Assembly (NCBI GenBank): GCA_016790695.1 | Contig: JAEUOS010000012.1 | Coordinates: 1 to 42,372, forward strand | Source of the DNA: Burkholderiales bacterium | GTDB taxonomy: Bacteria > Pseudomonadota > Gammaproteobacteria > Burkholderiales > JAEUOS01 | DNA: 42,372 nucleotides | Direction: 5' to 3' | In this document: piece by piece, positions 1 through 10,763 of the stretch | How positions within the stretch are numbered: the first letter of the stretch is position 1 | How the letters are laid out: every line of letters begins with the position of its first letter | The notes under the pieces: generated by a model | What the model was told of the DNA's origin: nothing | The model's input: only the letters and a program-made list of their open reading frames with translations | Database searches by the model: none | Program-made: the position numbers and the translations under genes

Positions 1-1
1 G

Positions 2-367
2 GCGGCAGCGGCCCTGGCCACCACCGGCGCGGCCGGTCCGGCGCGCGCCCGTGCCCGGCTCGCGCTGGCGCGCGCGCGCATGCGCGCACCGGAACCGGCG
101 CCGGCGCGCGCGCGCCTGACCATGCTCGAGGCCCGCCGCGGGCGCGCCATGCGCGTCTTCCTCGAGGGACTGCGGCGGCGCCTGGCTGGCGCCGACCTGG
201 CGTTGGCGCACCTCGACCCGATGCGCGTCCTGGCGCGCGGTTACGCGGTCGTGCGCGACGCCGCCGGCCGGCCGGTGCGCGACGCATCCGCGCTGGCGGC
301 CGGCGACCCGCTGGAGATCACGTTCGCCAGCGGCGGCGCGCGCGCGCGCGTGGAAAAGCCCTACTGA
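2..367 (+). CDS. xseA: Exodeoxyribonuclease VII large subunit, C-terminal part
   Basis: The reading frame is open from the left edge and ends at a TGA at 365-367, so only the last ~121 residues are present. The C-terminus carries the [16 protein letters not shown] segment followed by a G-x-P-V/GD-L pattern, which is the conserved tail of XseA. XseA is the large subunit of the ExoVII single-strand-specific exonuclease, a cytoplasmic enzyme that degrades single-stranded DNA to oligonucleotides. The visible upstream part is extremely Ala/Arg-rich, as expected for the coiled-coil arm, and has no catalytic residues. The 5' end lies outside the window. Confidence 0.85.
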   Translation, partial: AAAALATTGAAGPARARARLALARARMRAPEPAPARARLTMLEARRGRAMRVFLEGLRRRLAGADLALAHLDPMRVLARGYAVVRDAAGRPVRDASALAAGDPLEITFASGGARARVEKPY

Positions 368-376
368 ACCGCGGGT

Positions 377-405
377 TTGCCGGGCCCGGTCGCGTGGCCT
401 ACAAT
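377..405 (+). promoter_or_regulatory. Sigma-70 promoter of sodB
   Basis: A TTGCCG box (377-382) and a TACAAT box (400-405) are separated by 17 bp. This is a good vegetative promoter arrangement just after the xseA stop. It predicts a leader of about 70 nt before the sodB start. The TACAAT form recurs upstream of dnaG. Confidence 0.6.
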
Positions 406-483
406 GCGCGGCTCGCGCGGGGACGCCCCCAAAGCGGTACCGCGAACCCTTCCCCGACACCGATCCAATCACGGAGAGATACG

Positions 484-1062
484 ATGGAACACAAACTTCC
501 CGAGCTGCCCTATGCGCTCGACGCGCTGGCGCCGCACATTTCCAAGGAGACCCTGGAGTTCCACTACGGAAAGCACCACCAGACCTACATCACCAACCTC
601 AACAACCTGATCAAGGGCACCGAGTTCGAGAACATGAGCCTCGAGGACATCACGCGGAAGTCGTCCGGCGGGGTGTTCAACAACGCGGCCCAGGTCTGGA
701 ACCACACCTTCTACTGGATGGGCCTGTCGCCCAAGGGCGGCGGCGAGCCCTCGGGCGCGCTGGCAGACGCGATCAACAAGAAGTGGGGATCGTTCGCCAA
801 GTTCAAGGAGGAGTTCACCAAGACCTGCGTCGGCACCTTCGGTTCCGGATGGGGCTGGCTGGTCAAGAAGCCCGATGGCTCGCTCGACCTGGCGTCGACC
901 TCCAACGCCGCGACGCCGCTGACCGGCGCCGACAAGCCGCTGCTGACCTGCGACGTCTGGGAGCATGCCTACTACATCGACTACCGCAACGCCCGTCCGA
1001 AGTACGTCGAGGCGTTCTGGAACCTCGTCAACTGGGATTTCGTCGCGAAGAACTTCGCGTAG
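484..1062 (+). CDS. sodB: Iron superoxide dismutase
   Basis: A 192-aa cytoplasmic Fe-superoxide dismutase that disproportionates superoxide to oxygen and hydrogen peroxide. The four metal ligands are visible: H27, H74, and D157 with H161 in [13 protein letters not shown]. Gln70 in the N-terminal half, next to QVWNHTFYW, is the hydrogen-bonding Gln position typical of Fe rather than Mn enzymes. The GSGWGWL motif is at 120-126. The start is set by a GGAGAG ribosome-binding site at 473-478; an in-frame upstream ATG at 394 has no such site and would add a non-homologous extension. Length is normal for the family (about 192-193 aa). It is monocistronic, with its own promoter and a downstream hairpin terminator. 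Confidence 0.97.
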   Translation: MEHKLPELPYALDALAPHISKETLEFHYGKHHQTYITNLNNLIKGTEFENMSLEDITRKSSGGVFNNAAQVWNHTFYWMGLSPKGGGEPSGALADAINKKWGSFAKFKEEFTKTCVGTFGSGWGWLVKKPDGSLDLASTSNAATPLTGADKPLLTCDVWEHAYYIDYRNARPKYVEAFWNLVNWDFVAKNFA

Positions 1063-1093
1063 GTGCCCTGGCGCGGGTGCCGCGCCCGCCCTG

Positions 1094-1125
1094 GAAGACC
1101 CCGCGCCGCGGGGTCTTCGCGTTTT
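1094..1125 (+). terminator. Intrinsic terminator after sodB
   Basis: GAAGACCCC (1094-1102) pairs perfectly with GGGGTCTTC (1110-1118). The seven-base loop can close by two more pairs, and a short TTTT run follows at 1122-1125. It lies 31 nt downstream of the sodB stop. Confidence 0.75.
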
Positions 1126-1188
1126 CGGCCGCCGCGACTGCGACCCGGCACGGATCCATGGGCGCATTCCGGGGCGAATCGCAAGCCG

Positions 1189-1224
1189 AATTCCGGGGTG
1201 ATTCCCGGGGAGATTCCCGGGGAG
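1189..1224 (+). repeat. 12-bp tandem repeat, three units, in the dnaG promoter region
   Basis: Three contiguous 12-bp units: AATTCCGGGGTG (1189-1200) and two identical ATTCCCGGGGAG units (1201-1212, 1213-1224). A degenerate relative, CATTCCGGGGCG, lies just upstream at 1165-1176. The array ends 8 bp before the TACAAT box of dnaG, so it covers the position of the -35 element, where no TTGACA-like hexamer is visible. Confidence 0.7.
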
Positions 1225-1232
1225 AATCGGCC

Positions 1233-1238
1233 TACAAT
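1233..1238 (+). promoter_or_regulatory. -10 box of dnaG
   Basis: TACAAT at 1233-1238, identical to the sodB -10 box. The start codon is only 19 bp downstream, giving a leader of roughly 13 nt with no Shine-Dalgarno sequence. No recognisable -35 hexamer is present; the 12-bp tandem repeat occupies that place. Confidence 0.45.
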
Positions 1239-1257
1239 GCCGTCGCCGGTACCGCCG

Positions 1258-2994
1258 ATGATTCCCCAGTCCTTCATTGCCGATCTGCTCAACCGCGTCG
1301 ACGTCGTCGACGTCGTCGGGCGGCATGTGCAACTGAAGAAGGGCGGCGCGAATCTGATGGGGCTCTGCCCCTTCCACAACGAGAAGTCGCCGTCGTTCAC
1401 GGTCAGCCCGACGAAGCAGTTCTACCACTGCTTCGGCTGCGGCGCGCACGGCTCGGCGATCGGCTTCCTGATGGAATACAGCGGCATGTCCTACGTGGAG
1501 GCGATCCGCGACCTCGCGCAGTCGGTCGGGCTGACGGTCCCGGAGGAGCGTGGCGGGGAGTCCGTGCGACGCGACGGGCCCGACAGCGAGGCGATCAGCG
1601 ACGCGCTCGAGAAGGCCAACCGTTTCTATCGCGACGCGCTCAAGGGCGCGCCCGCCGCCATCGACTACCTGAAGCGGCGCGGCCTGTCGGGGAAGATCGC
1701 GGCCCGGTTCGGCCTCGGCTTCGCCCCCGACGCCTGGAACGCGCTGGAGGCGGTGTTCGGCGCAGACTATGGCGGCAAGCTCCTGCTCGACACCGGGCTG
1801 GTGATCGACGGCGACAAGGGCCGGCGGTACGACCGCTTTCGCGGGCGCGTGACGTTCCCGATCCGCAACACGCGCGGACGCCTGATCGGGTTCGGCGGCC
1901 GCGTGATCGGTGACGGCGAACCGAAGTACCTCAATTCTCCCGAGACGCCGGTCTTCGAGAAGGGACGGGAGCTCTACGGCTTGTTCGAGGCACGCCAGGC
2001 GATCCGCGAAGCGGGCCGTGCGGTGGTCGTCGAAGGCTACATGGACGTCGTGGCCCTGGCGCAGCACGGCGTCGGCCACGCGGTGGCGACGCTCGGGACC
2101 GCCTGCACTCCGGCGCACGTGCAGAAACTGGTGCGGCAGACCGACCGGGTGACGTTCTGCTTCGACGGCGACGCGGCCGGACGCCGTGCCGCCTGGCGCG
2201 CGCTCGAGAACAGCCTCGCGCTGGCGTCGGACGACAAGGTGTTCGCCTTCCTGTTTCTGCCGCCGGAGCACGATCCGGACAGCTATGTCCGGGAATTCGG
2301 CAGCGAGGCGTTCGCGGAACTGGAGGCGGGTGCGATGCCGCTGTCGCGCTTCCTGATCGAGACGCTCAAGGCCGATGCCGACCTCGATTCCGCCGAGGGG
2401 CGCGCGGGCCTGGTCAGCGCGGCGCGCACGCACCTGCAGCGGATCGCCGCGCCCGGCTTGCGGCTCGGCCTGGTCAAGGCGGTCGCCGAGCTCGCGGGGA
2501 TGACGCCGGCGGAAGTCGAGCGGCTGTGCGACCTCAAGCCGCAGGCATCGGTGCTGCGCAGCGCGCCGGTGCGCAGCCCGCGCGCGGCGATCACGCCGCT
2601 CGACGAACACATGCTGCGCCTTCTCGTGCGCGAATGCGGGCTGGCCCGGCTGCCCGAGGTCGCGCAGGGCCTGCATGCGATTCCGGAAGACTCGCCGGTG
2701 CGCGACGTCATCGACGCGATCGCGGCCGCGCCCGAGGTTCCGTCACCAGCGGCACTGGTCGAGTCCTTCGCGGGGACGCCGGCAGAGCAGTTTCTGCGGC
2801 GCGCCCAGGTCGAGGCGCTCGAGATCGAGAAGGAACCGGAGGTCGTGCGCGCGGAATTCCTGCATGCGCTGCGTTCGCTGGTCGCGCAGTGGCGCGCGCG
2901 GCGGCGCGAGGAACTCGTCGGCCGCGTCGCCGACGACCCTGCGGCGCGCCAGGAGTTCGCCGCGCTGCTGGCGGCGGACGCTGCGCCGCGCTAA
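1258..2994 (+). CDS. dnaG: DNA primase
   Basis: A 578-aa primase that makes RNA primers for the replication fork together with the DnaB helicase; E. coli DnaG is 581 aa. The N-terminal CHC2 zinc finger uses C37, H40, C58 and C61. The central TOPRIM catalytic core shows VVVEGYMDVVAL near residues 255-266 and FDGDAAGRRA near 301-310. A helicase-binding C-terminal domain follows. I chose the ATG giving MIPQSFIADLL, which aligns with DnaG N-termini; an in-frame ATG 21 bp upstream (1237) overlaps the -10 box and is unlikely. The gene precedes rpoD, an order common in proteobacteria (the rpsU-dnaG-rpoD macromolecular synthesis locus), but no rpsU is seen upstream here. Confidence 0.97.
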   Translation: MIPQSFIADLLNRVDVVDVVGRHVQLKKGGANLMGLCPFHNEKSPSFTVSPTKQFYHCFGCGAHGSAIGFLMEYSGMSYVEAIRDLAQSVGLTVPEERGGESVRRDGPDSEAISDALEKANRFYRDALKGAPAAIDYLKRRGLSGKIAARFGLGFAPDAWNALEAVFGADYGGKLLLDTGLVIDGDKGRRYDRFRGRVTFPIRNTRGRLIGFGGRVIGDGEPKYLNSPETPVFEKGRELYGLFEARQAIREAGRAVVVEGYMDVVALAQHGVGHAVATLGTACTPAHVQKLVRQTDRVTFCFDGDAAGRRAAWRALENSLALASDDKVFAFLFLPPEHDPDSYVREFGSEAFAELEAGAMPLSRFLIETLKADADLDSAEGRAGLVSAARTHLQRIAAPGLRLGLVKAVAELAGMTPAEVERLCDLKPQASVLRSAPVRSPRAAITPLDEHMLRLLVRECGLARLPEVAQGLHAIPEDSPVRDVIDAIAAAPEVPSPAALVESFAGTPAEQFLRRAQVEALEIEKEPEVVRAEFLHALRSLVAQWRARRREELVGRVADDPAARQEFAALLAADAAPR

Positions 2995-3033
2995 CGCGAC
3001 ACCGGCACAGGGGGCGATGGGTCGGCATGAAAG

Positions 3034-3042
3034 TGCTATAAT
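3034..3042 (+). promoter_or_regulatory. Extended -10 promoter of rpoD
   Basis: TGCTATAAT at 3034-3042 is a consensus TATAAT with the TGn extension, lying between dnaG and rpoD. No good -35 is visible, which fits an extended -10 promoter. It predicts an rpoD leader of about 100 nt and allows expression separate from dnaG. Confidence 0.6.
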
Positions 3043-3150
3043 TCAAAGCTTTACTCGATTTTTTGCGCGAGCCGCCACGGCGGCGCGCGCGTCGGTCCGA
3101 GCGTTCGCGTCCCGCGCTGCGGATGCCAACCGTCATTTCGCGAGGCAAAC

Positions 3151-5529
<2,379 letters not shown>

Positions 5530-5591
5530 TGCCGGCGCGCGCGGCGGTGCCTGGCGGCCGGCCCGGTCGCGCGCGACCGCGCTGAACCCGG

Positions 5592-6509
5592 ATGCGCGCG
5601 GGAGGCGAGTTCGGCGTCGGGCTCGCTGCGGCCCTGACCGCGGTGCTGGTGTGGGGCGCGCTGATGCCGGTCGCCAAGGACGCGTACCGGGCGATGGATG
5701 CGATCACGCTGACGGCGGTACGCTACGCGATCGCCGCGGCCGTGCTGGCCGCGATCCTGTTCTGGCGCGAGGGCGGCGCGGCGTTCGCCCCGGGGCCGCG
5801 CCCGGCCGCCCTGGTGGTCGCCGGGGCGCTCGGCATGGCAGGCTCGCCGCTCCTGGTGTTCTTCGGTCTCGCGTACACGCTGCCGGAGCACGCGGTGATC
5901 ATCGTCGCGCTGCAACCGTCGATGACGGCGCTGGCGCAGTGGTTCCTGCACGGCAGGCGGCCGCCGCCCTTCACGATCGGCGCGATTCTGGTTGCCTTCG
6001 CCGGCGTGGTGACGGTGGTCGTCGGGCACGGCTGGACCCCGGGCGACCCCAAGCTCTACGGCGATCTGCTGGTGCTGTCCGGGGCCCTGTGCTGGATGTC
6101 CTACACGCTGATGCTGGACCGCTTTCCCGGCTTCGGTGTCGTCCGCTTCACCACGCTCACGTGCCTGATCGGCCTGTGCTTCATCGTCGCCGCGACGCTC
6201 GCGGTGCACGGCCTCGGCCTGGGCCGCCTGCCCGCGCGCGCCGACCTGCTGGGCGTGACGCCGCACATCCTGTTCCTGGCGGTTCCCGGCGTGGTCCTGG
6301 CGATGCTGGTCTGGAACTACGGCAATGCGCGCATCGGTCCGCTCAATTCCCTGCTGCTCATCAATCTGATGCCGGTCGAGACCTATTTCATCCGCTTCCT
6401 GCAGGGGGCGCAGTTCAGCGCCGCAGAATGGGTCGGCGGCGCCCTTGTCGTCGGCGCCCTGGTGGCCAATAATCTGCACCAGCGCGTCGCACTGCGGGCT
6501 CCGGGTTGA
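5592..6509 (+). CDS. EamA-family (DMT) transporter
   Basis: A 305-aa inner-membrane protein made of two repeated halves of about five hydrophobic segments each, the pattern of the EamA/RhaT drug-metabolite transporter superfamily. The first half contains [15 protein letters not shown] and [11 protein letters not shown], and the second [13 protein letters not shown] and [16 protein letters not shown]. Members export amino acids, metabolites or drugs; the substrate cannot be inferred here. It follows rpoD by 62 bp on the same strand and precedes the MFS gene by 42 bp, so it could be co-transcribed with that exporter. Confidence 0.85.
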   Translation: MRAGGEFGVGLAAALTAVLVWGALMPVAKDAYRAMDAITLTAVRYAIAAAVLAAILFWREGGAAFAPGPRPAALVVAGALGMAGSPLLVFFGLAYTLPEHAVIIVALQPSMTALAQWFLHGRRPPPFTIGAILVAFAGVVTVVVGHGWTPGDPKLYGDLLVLSGALCWMSYTLMLDRFPGFGVVRFTTLTCLIGLCFIVAATLAVHGLGLGRLPARADLLGVTPHILFLAVPGVVLAMLVWNYGNARIGPLNSLLLINLMPVETYFIRFLQGAQFSAAEWVGGALVVGALVANNLHQRVALRAPG

Positions 6510-6551
6510 GGAAGATTGCGGAAACTATGACGTCGGTACGCGTTTGGCAAG

Positions 6552-8171
6552 ATGACTGATGACATCGAGCGCGGCGCGCGCCCGGCGGTGCCTCCCGTCT
6601 CGTTCTGGGCACCGTTCGCCTCGACGCCGTTCCTGGTGATCTGGAGTGCCACGCTGCTCGGCAATCTGGCCACGGCGATGCGGGAACTGGGCGCCGCCTG
6701 GCTGATGACGACGCTGTCGGTCTCCTCGGCTGCGGTCGGCATGGTCAAGGCTGCCGCCGCCTTTCCGGTGCTCCTGCTCGCGCTGCCGGCCGGGGCCCTG
6801 GCGGACACGATCAACCGGCGCAGCCTCAACATCTGGATCAACGCCATCCTCGCCGTCGTGACCGCGGCGATCGGCCAGGCGGCGCTTACCGGCGCGTTGA
6901 CGCCCGCGCTGCTGATCGCGGCGATCCTCGTCACCGGGGTGGGCTCGGCGCTGCTGCAGCCGACCCAGCAGTCGCTGGTGCCGCTGCTGGTCGAGCGCGA
7001 ACGCCTCGAGCAGGCGGTGGCGCTCAACGGCATGGGCTTGAACATCTCGCGCGCGATCGGTCCGGCGATCGCCGGCGTCACCGTGGCCGCGCTCGGTGTC
7101 GCCGCTGCCTTCTATGCCAATGCGCTCGGGTATCTGGTCGTGATCGCGGCGTTCCTCTGGTGGAAAGGCGCGTCGACACCGGCATCGGGCGGCCTGCGCG
7201 AGAGCCTGCCCGGCGCCATGGCGGCCGGTGTGCGCTTCGTGCGGCATGCGCCGGAACTGCGCCGCGTGCTGGCGCGGCTGGGCGGGTTCGTCCTCCTCGC
7301 CAGTGCCTATTGGACCCTGCTGCCGGTGCTGGTGCGCCGTGAGCTCGCCGGGACGCCGGGTCTCTACGGTTACCTGCTCGCGGCGATCGGAATCGGCACC
7401 GCGGTCACCACGTTCAGCCTGCCGTGGCTGCGGCGCAAGTTTTCCACCGAGACGATCTTTCGGCTCGGCCTGGGCGGGACCGTCCTGGGACTCCTGGGCT
7501 TGGCGCTCGTGCGCGACCCGTATTCGGCCGCACTGATCGGTGTCGTACTCGGCATGAGCTGGCTCGCATCGCTCACGATGGCCAACGTCGCCGCGCAGTC
7601 CTACCTGCCGGACTGGATGCGCGGCCGTGGCATGGCCATTTATCTGATGGTATTTGCCGGCGCCATGACCCTGGGCAGTCCGGCCTGGGGCACGGTCGCC
7701 GACCAGACGTCGGTGCGGCTGGCGTTTCTGGCCGCCGGCACGGCCGGCGTCGCGCTGCTCGTCGCCGTCGGCATGCGGCCCCTGCCGGAGCTGCCTCCGG
7801 ATCTCAAGGGGGCCTTGCACTGGTGGCCCGAGCCGCATGTGCACCGTCCGGTGCCCGGGGATCGCGGGCCGGTGATGGTATCGATCGAATACCAGGTCGA
7901 CCCCCGGCGCGCGGGGCCGTTCCTGATCCTGTTGCGAGAAATCTCGCAGGAGCGCCTGCGTGATGGCGCCTACCAGTGGGGCGTCTACGAGGATGTCACC
8001 GTGCCCGGGCGCTACGTCGAGTCCTTCCTGTTCGCATCGTGGGCCGAGCATGATCGGCAGTACCATCGCCTGTCGCGCGACGACGCCCGGCGCGAGGCGA
8101 TGATCGTCGAATTCCATTTGGGGCCGGAGCCGCCTGTGGTGCGGCACCTGGTCGCGCCGCCCGGCGTGTGA
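6552..8171 (+). CDS. MFS exporter with C-terminal monooxygenase-like domain
   Basis: A 539-aa protein. Residues 1-420 form a 12-helix major facilitator module of the MFS_3/EntS-like group (WSATLLGNLATAMRELGAAW near the N-terminus, SLVPLLVERERLEQAVALNG in the loop region). After this comes a soluble extension of about 110 residues (430-539) beginning MVSIEYQVDP and containing FLILLREISQERLRDGAYQW. This resembles a ferredoxin-like antibiotic-biosynthesis-monooxygenase (ABM) domain, and this fusion occurs in the MFS_3 family. It probably exports a small molecule, siderophore or drug; the role of the domain is unknown. No Shine-Dalgarno is evident before the ATG. Confidence 0.85.
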   Translation: MTDDIERGARPAVPPVSFWAPFASTPFLVIWSATLLGNLATAMRELGAAWLMTTLSVSSAAVGMVKAAAAFPVLLLALPAGALADTINRRSLNIWINAILAVVTAAIGQAALTGALTPALLIAAILVTGVGSALLQPTQQSLVPLLVERERLEQAVALNGMGLNISRAIGPAIAGVTVAALGVAAAFYANALGYLVVIAAFLWWKGASTPASGGLRESLPGAMAAGVRFVRHAPELRRVLARLGGFVLLASAYWTLLPVLVRRELAGTPGLYGYLLAAIGIGTAVTTFSLPWLRRKFSTETIFRLGLGGTVLGLLGLALVRDPYSAALIGVVLGMSWLASLTMANVAAQSYLPDWMRGRGMAIYLMVFAGAMTLGSPAWGTVADQTSVRLAFLAAGTAGVALLVAVGMRPLPELPPDLKGALHWWPEPHVHRPVPGDRGPVMVSIEYQVDPRRAGPFLILLREISQERLRDGAYQWGVYEDVTVPGRYVESFLFASWAEHDRQYHRLSRDDARREAMIVEFHLGPEPPVVRHLVAPPGV

Positions 8172-8188
8172 TGGCGCGGACGCGCGGC

Positions 8189-8539
8189 TCAGGCCGCGTC
8201 GGCCGCTCGATGCGCGGCGCGGCGGCGGCGGCGGTCGCGCCAGAGCGCGACCAGCGGGATTGCCAGAAACGACCCGGGCAGCAGGGCGAAGACCAGATAG
8301 GGCCCGAGAACGTAGACGCGACGCAGGTGCGCGAACAACTCACTGCGCTGCACAGGCGTCAGGCCGGACTGCCGCATGCAGGCCAGGATCGGAACCAGGC
8401 CGCGCACCAGGGCAATCTCGCCGGTCACGTACTGAAGCTCGCGTTCCATGATGGCGAACCACTCCAGCAGTGCGCGACGCGGCGCGCGCGCGATTCCCTG
8501 GATCCATCCCGCAGTCACGTCCGATTCGTCCCTGTTCAT
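8189..8539 (-). CDS. Hypothetical small membrane protein
   Basis: A 116-aa protein convergent with the MFS gene. I do not recognise it with certainty. Visible features are an amphipathic N-terminal half (WIQGIARAPRRALLEWFAIM), one strong hydrophobic segment near the C-terminus (VLGPYLVFALLPGSFLAIPL) and a basic Arg-rich tail ending RRRRRAAHRAADAA. The hydrophobic segment with two Pro residues resembles the membrane helix of LETM1-like proteins, but the rest of that domain is missing, so this is only a suggestion. The start was placed at the ATG giving MNRDESDV; an upstream ATG at 8599 would add 20 residues. Confidence 0.6.
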   Translation of the reverse strand: MNRDESDVTAGWIQGIARAPRRALLEWFAIMERELQYVTGEIALVRGLVPILACMRQSGLTPVQRSELFAHLRRVYVLGPYLVFALLPGSFLAIPLVALWRDRRRRRAAHRAADAA

Positions 8540-8766
8540 GTCGGTCAATGCGCCGCGCGATCCGGCGCCGTTCGCACAGTGTCGCGTGGTCCGGGGCAAG
8601 CCACAACAGGCAAACGCAAACCTTTGTGAATCCGGTCACGAGCGATCGCCGCCCGGCAAGGAAGACGTGAAATGCATCACATGCCGCCGCGCGCAGAGGA
8701 TCTGCGCGCGGCGTCAGGTGCCGGATTGTTAGAATCGCCCGCTCGGTCGCGCAGCCGGGCCGCCGT

Positions 8767-8843
<77 letters not shown>

Positions 8844-8946
8844 CCGTCTCGCCGCTTGATGCACGTCAATCCGTGCATGCGGCGATTCGGGATACTGCAA
8901 TCGGTTCATTTGGCGGCGAGCACGGGGCGCGTCGGAGGTGCGCGGC

Positions 8947-9324
8947 ATGGAAAAGGACTATTCGCACATTGCCGACCAGGTGGCGGCAGGATTCGCGCTG
9001 ATGCGCGAGGCCACGCCCGATGCGGCGAAGGCGTTCGGCGCTCTCGGGATGGCGGCGACGGCGTCTCGCGCCCTCGAGACGCGGACCAAGGAACTGATGG
9101 CGCTGGCGATCGGCATCGCCACCCACTGTGAAGGCTGTGTCGCGTACCACACGCGGGCGGCGTGGAAGCAGGGCGCCTCCCGCCAGGAGATTGCCGAGAC
9201 CGTCGCGCTCGCGGTCTACATGGGTGGCGGGCCTGCCGCCGTCTATGGCGGCGATGCGCTGCGCGCATTCGACGCGTTCGCGCGTGATGCCGGCGTGCCT
9301 GCCGCGCCCGGCACGGTTGCGTGA
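8947..9324 (+). CDS. AhpD/carboxymuconolactone decarboxylase-family protein
   Basis: A 125-aa all-helical protein with the AhpD core motif HCEGCVAYHTRAAWKQGAS, containing the redox CxxC and downstream His. This points to an alkylhydroperoxidase-like thiol-peroxidase activity rather than the CxxC-less decarboxylases. It is probably cytoplasmic, with no signal peptide. The ATG at 8947 is preceded by GGAGGTG (8934-8940) at good spacing; a GTG inside that site at 8938 is in frame but less likely. The next gene, a periplasmic cytochrome c, begins 28 bp downstream, so the two are likely co-transcribed. Confidence 0.85.
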   Translation: MEKDYSHIADQVAAGFALMREATPDAAKAFGALGMAATASRALETRTKELMALAIGIATHCEGCVAYHTRAAWKQGASRQEIAETVALAVYMGGGPAAVYGGDALRAFDAFARDAGVPAAPGTVA

Positions 9325-9352
9325 CGAACGGATGCCGACGGGAAGGATCGAC

Positions 9353-9787
9353 ATGTCAAGAGGACGAACCGGATTCACGGCGGTTGCGATGTGGGCGGTG
9401 CTGGCAGCGTCGGCGGGACAGGCGCTGGCGGCGGACCGCGTGGACGTCGGCAAGAACGAGTACGAGAACGCGTGCGCCGTCTGCCACGGCGCGCTCGGCA
9501 AGGGCGACGGACCGATGCAGACACAGCTGACACGGCGGGTGCCGGATCTCACTGTCCTGGCGCGCGCCAACAACGGCGTGTTTCCGTTCGACCTGGTCTA
9601 CCAGACCATCGACGGTCGGCGTGAGGTTGGCGCCCACGGGAGCCGGGACATGCCCGTCTGGGGCCGCACGTTTCGCATGCAGTCCTCGGTGTATTTCGAG
9701 AACCATCCGGTCTACGACCGGGAATCCGCTGCGCGCAGCCGGATTCTCGCGTTGACCGAGTACGTCTTCAGGCTGCAGGGGAAATAG
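9353..9787 (+). CDS. Periplasmic monoheme cytochrome c
   Basis: A 144-aa protein with a Sec signal peptide (MSRGRTGFTAVAMWAVL..., cleavage after about A26 in GQALA-ADRV) and one heme-binding CAVCH at 41-45. Met100 in RDMPVWG is the probable sixth iron ligand. This is a class I cytochrome c (cytochrome_CBB3-like fold) of about 118 mature residues, acting as a periplasmic electron carrier; its partner is unknown. A GGGAAGGA ribosome-binding site at 9340-9347 supports this start over the in-frame ATG at 9332. It follows the AhpD-like gene closely. Confidence 0.88.
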   Translation: MSRGRTGFTAVAMWAVLAASAGQALAADRVDVGKNEYENACAVCHGALGKGDGPMQTQLTRRVPDLTVLARANNGVFPFDLVYQTIDGRREVGAHGSRDMPVWGRTFRMQSSVYFENHPVYDRESAARSRILALTEYVFRLQGK

Positions 9788-10098
9788 CCCGGCCGGTGCC
9801 GACGCCCGGCGCGCGGTAACAGGCGCCGGTTGCTCGGCTGTCGTCCCCGAGGGCGGGAAGGTTCGGGTCCGGGCATTCCGGCCGGACGCGGCCTGGCAGC
9901 TTTCTGGCGCGCGGGTGTGATGCCATCGCCGGCGGCGCGTCGCGTCCGGGGCGGCGCACTGGTCCCCGAACGGCGCGCAAGACTTTGTGAGATCAGGTTG
10001 CGCGCGGTTAAAGAAGGTCAATTGCGGCATTTGGTCCGTTTCGCGCGCGACGGCGATTCGGATAATCGGGGCATGTTCACCGCCGGAGGCCCTTGAAG
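9788..10098 (+). other. Intergenic region, probable promoter of the zinc-ribbon pair
   Basis: A 311-bp stretch without a supportable gene. Its last 40 bp hold a GATAAT -10-like box (10061-10066) and a GGAGG ribosome-binding site (10085-10089) for the following microprotein. No convincing -35 is visible. The left 250 bp are GC-rich with short imperfect inverted repeats and no T-tract terminator. I see no RNA gene. Confidence 0.4.
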
Positions 10099-10323
10099 AT
10101 GTCGTTGACCTGCGCGACCTGCAACGCATCCCGTTTGCGTCCGCCGCGACTGGTGGGTGGTGCGTGGTACGCACTGTGCACGGAATGCCTGTACGAGACC
10201 GAAATGGAGATCGTGGGTGGCGGGGCGGGCCCCGATACCGGCTTCCAGGTCAAGGGAATCGCGGGCTTGTCCGCGCAACAAGAGGCCGACCTGGCCCGCC
10301 CGCGGCCCACGCCGGTAGCCTGA
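10099..10323 (+). CDS. Zinc-ribbon microprotein 1
   Basis: A 74-aa protein of unknown function. It has two CxxC knuckles, C5-x2-C8 and C27-x2-C30, separated by 18 residues containing PPRLVGGAWYALC; these would bind one zinc ion. The C-terminal half is Gly/Ala/Pro-rich and probably flexible. There is no signal peptide or membrane segment. The ATG is preceded by GGAGG (10085-10089); an in-frame TTG at 10093 is too close to it. It is paralogous to the next gene (same SLxC-x2-C...P...GxW-x-A-x-C-x2-C layout), so it is very likely real despite its size. Confidence 0.7.
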   Translation: MSLTCATCNASRLRPPRLVGGAWYALCTECLYETEMEIVGGGAGPDTGFQVKGIAGLSAQQEADLARPRPTPVA

Positions 10324-10424
10324 GCCACGCGGCTGCCGGTCGCCCGGGCGGCGGGCCGGCGGCGCGCGACGGATCGCGATTTCGGAACCCGCAGCCGGTT
10401 CGATTGTTTCAAAGGAGGTGCATC

Positions 10425-10643
10425 ATGAACAGCTTGTCCTGCCCGATCTGCTCGGATGGCGCGCTCGGTGCGCCGTTCATGTTCAACGGTCGCTGGCTTG
10501 CCGCCTGCGTGCGCTGCCACTCGGAATCGGAGCTTCGGAAGGTGACCGCTGGGAGCGGCGCGATGACATTTCAGCTTACGGCGACCATGAAGCTCGCAAC
10601 ATTGCGCGAGGTCGAACAGTATCGTCGGCGGACGGTCTTCTAG
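10425..10643 (+). CDS. Zinc-ribbon microprotein 2
   Basis: A 72-aa protein with C6-x2-C9 and C28-x2-C31 knuckles (MNSLSCPICSDGALG..., WLAACVRCH). It has the same spacing and the same central P...GRW pattern as the gene 100 bp upstream, indicating a tandem duplication that has since diverged. After the ribbon comes a different tail with a predicted helix (MKLATLREVEQYRRR). A nearly perfect AAAGGAGGTG ribosome-binding site (10411-10420) predicts strong translation. The function is unknown; a small nucleic-acid- or protein-binding adaptor is possible. Confidence 0.75.
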   Translation: MNSLSCPICSDGALGAPFMFNGRWLAACVRCHSESELRKVTAGSGAMTFQLTATMKLATLREVEQYRRRTVF

Positions 10644-10763
10644 GACGCCGGCCGCGTGCTGCGGCCGACGGTCGCGAATGCCGTCGACGGAGGTGGTCAC
10701 GGAGGCAGGCACGTGGCCAGCGCCGGTGCCGGCGCTGTTTCGTGACACGGTAAAATTTGTGCA

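Noticed and set aside
1165..1224. Possible CRISPR-like short repeats before dnaG
   Set aside because: Units are contiguous 12-mers without spacers, so they form a tandem repeat rather than an array.
469..2676. 735-codon minus-strand open frame across sodB and dnaG
   Set aside because: Antisense shadow of two clear genes in GC-rich DNA; low-complexity Arg/Ala/Gly/Asp translation with no domain.
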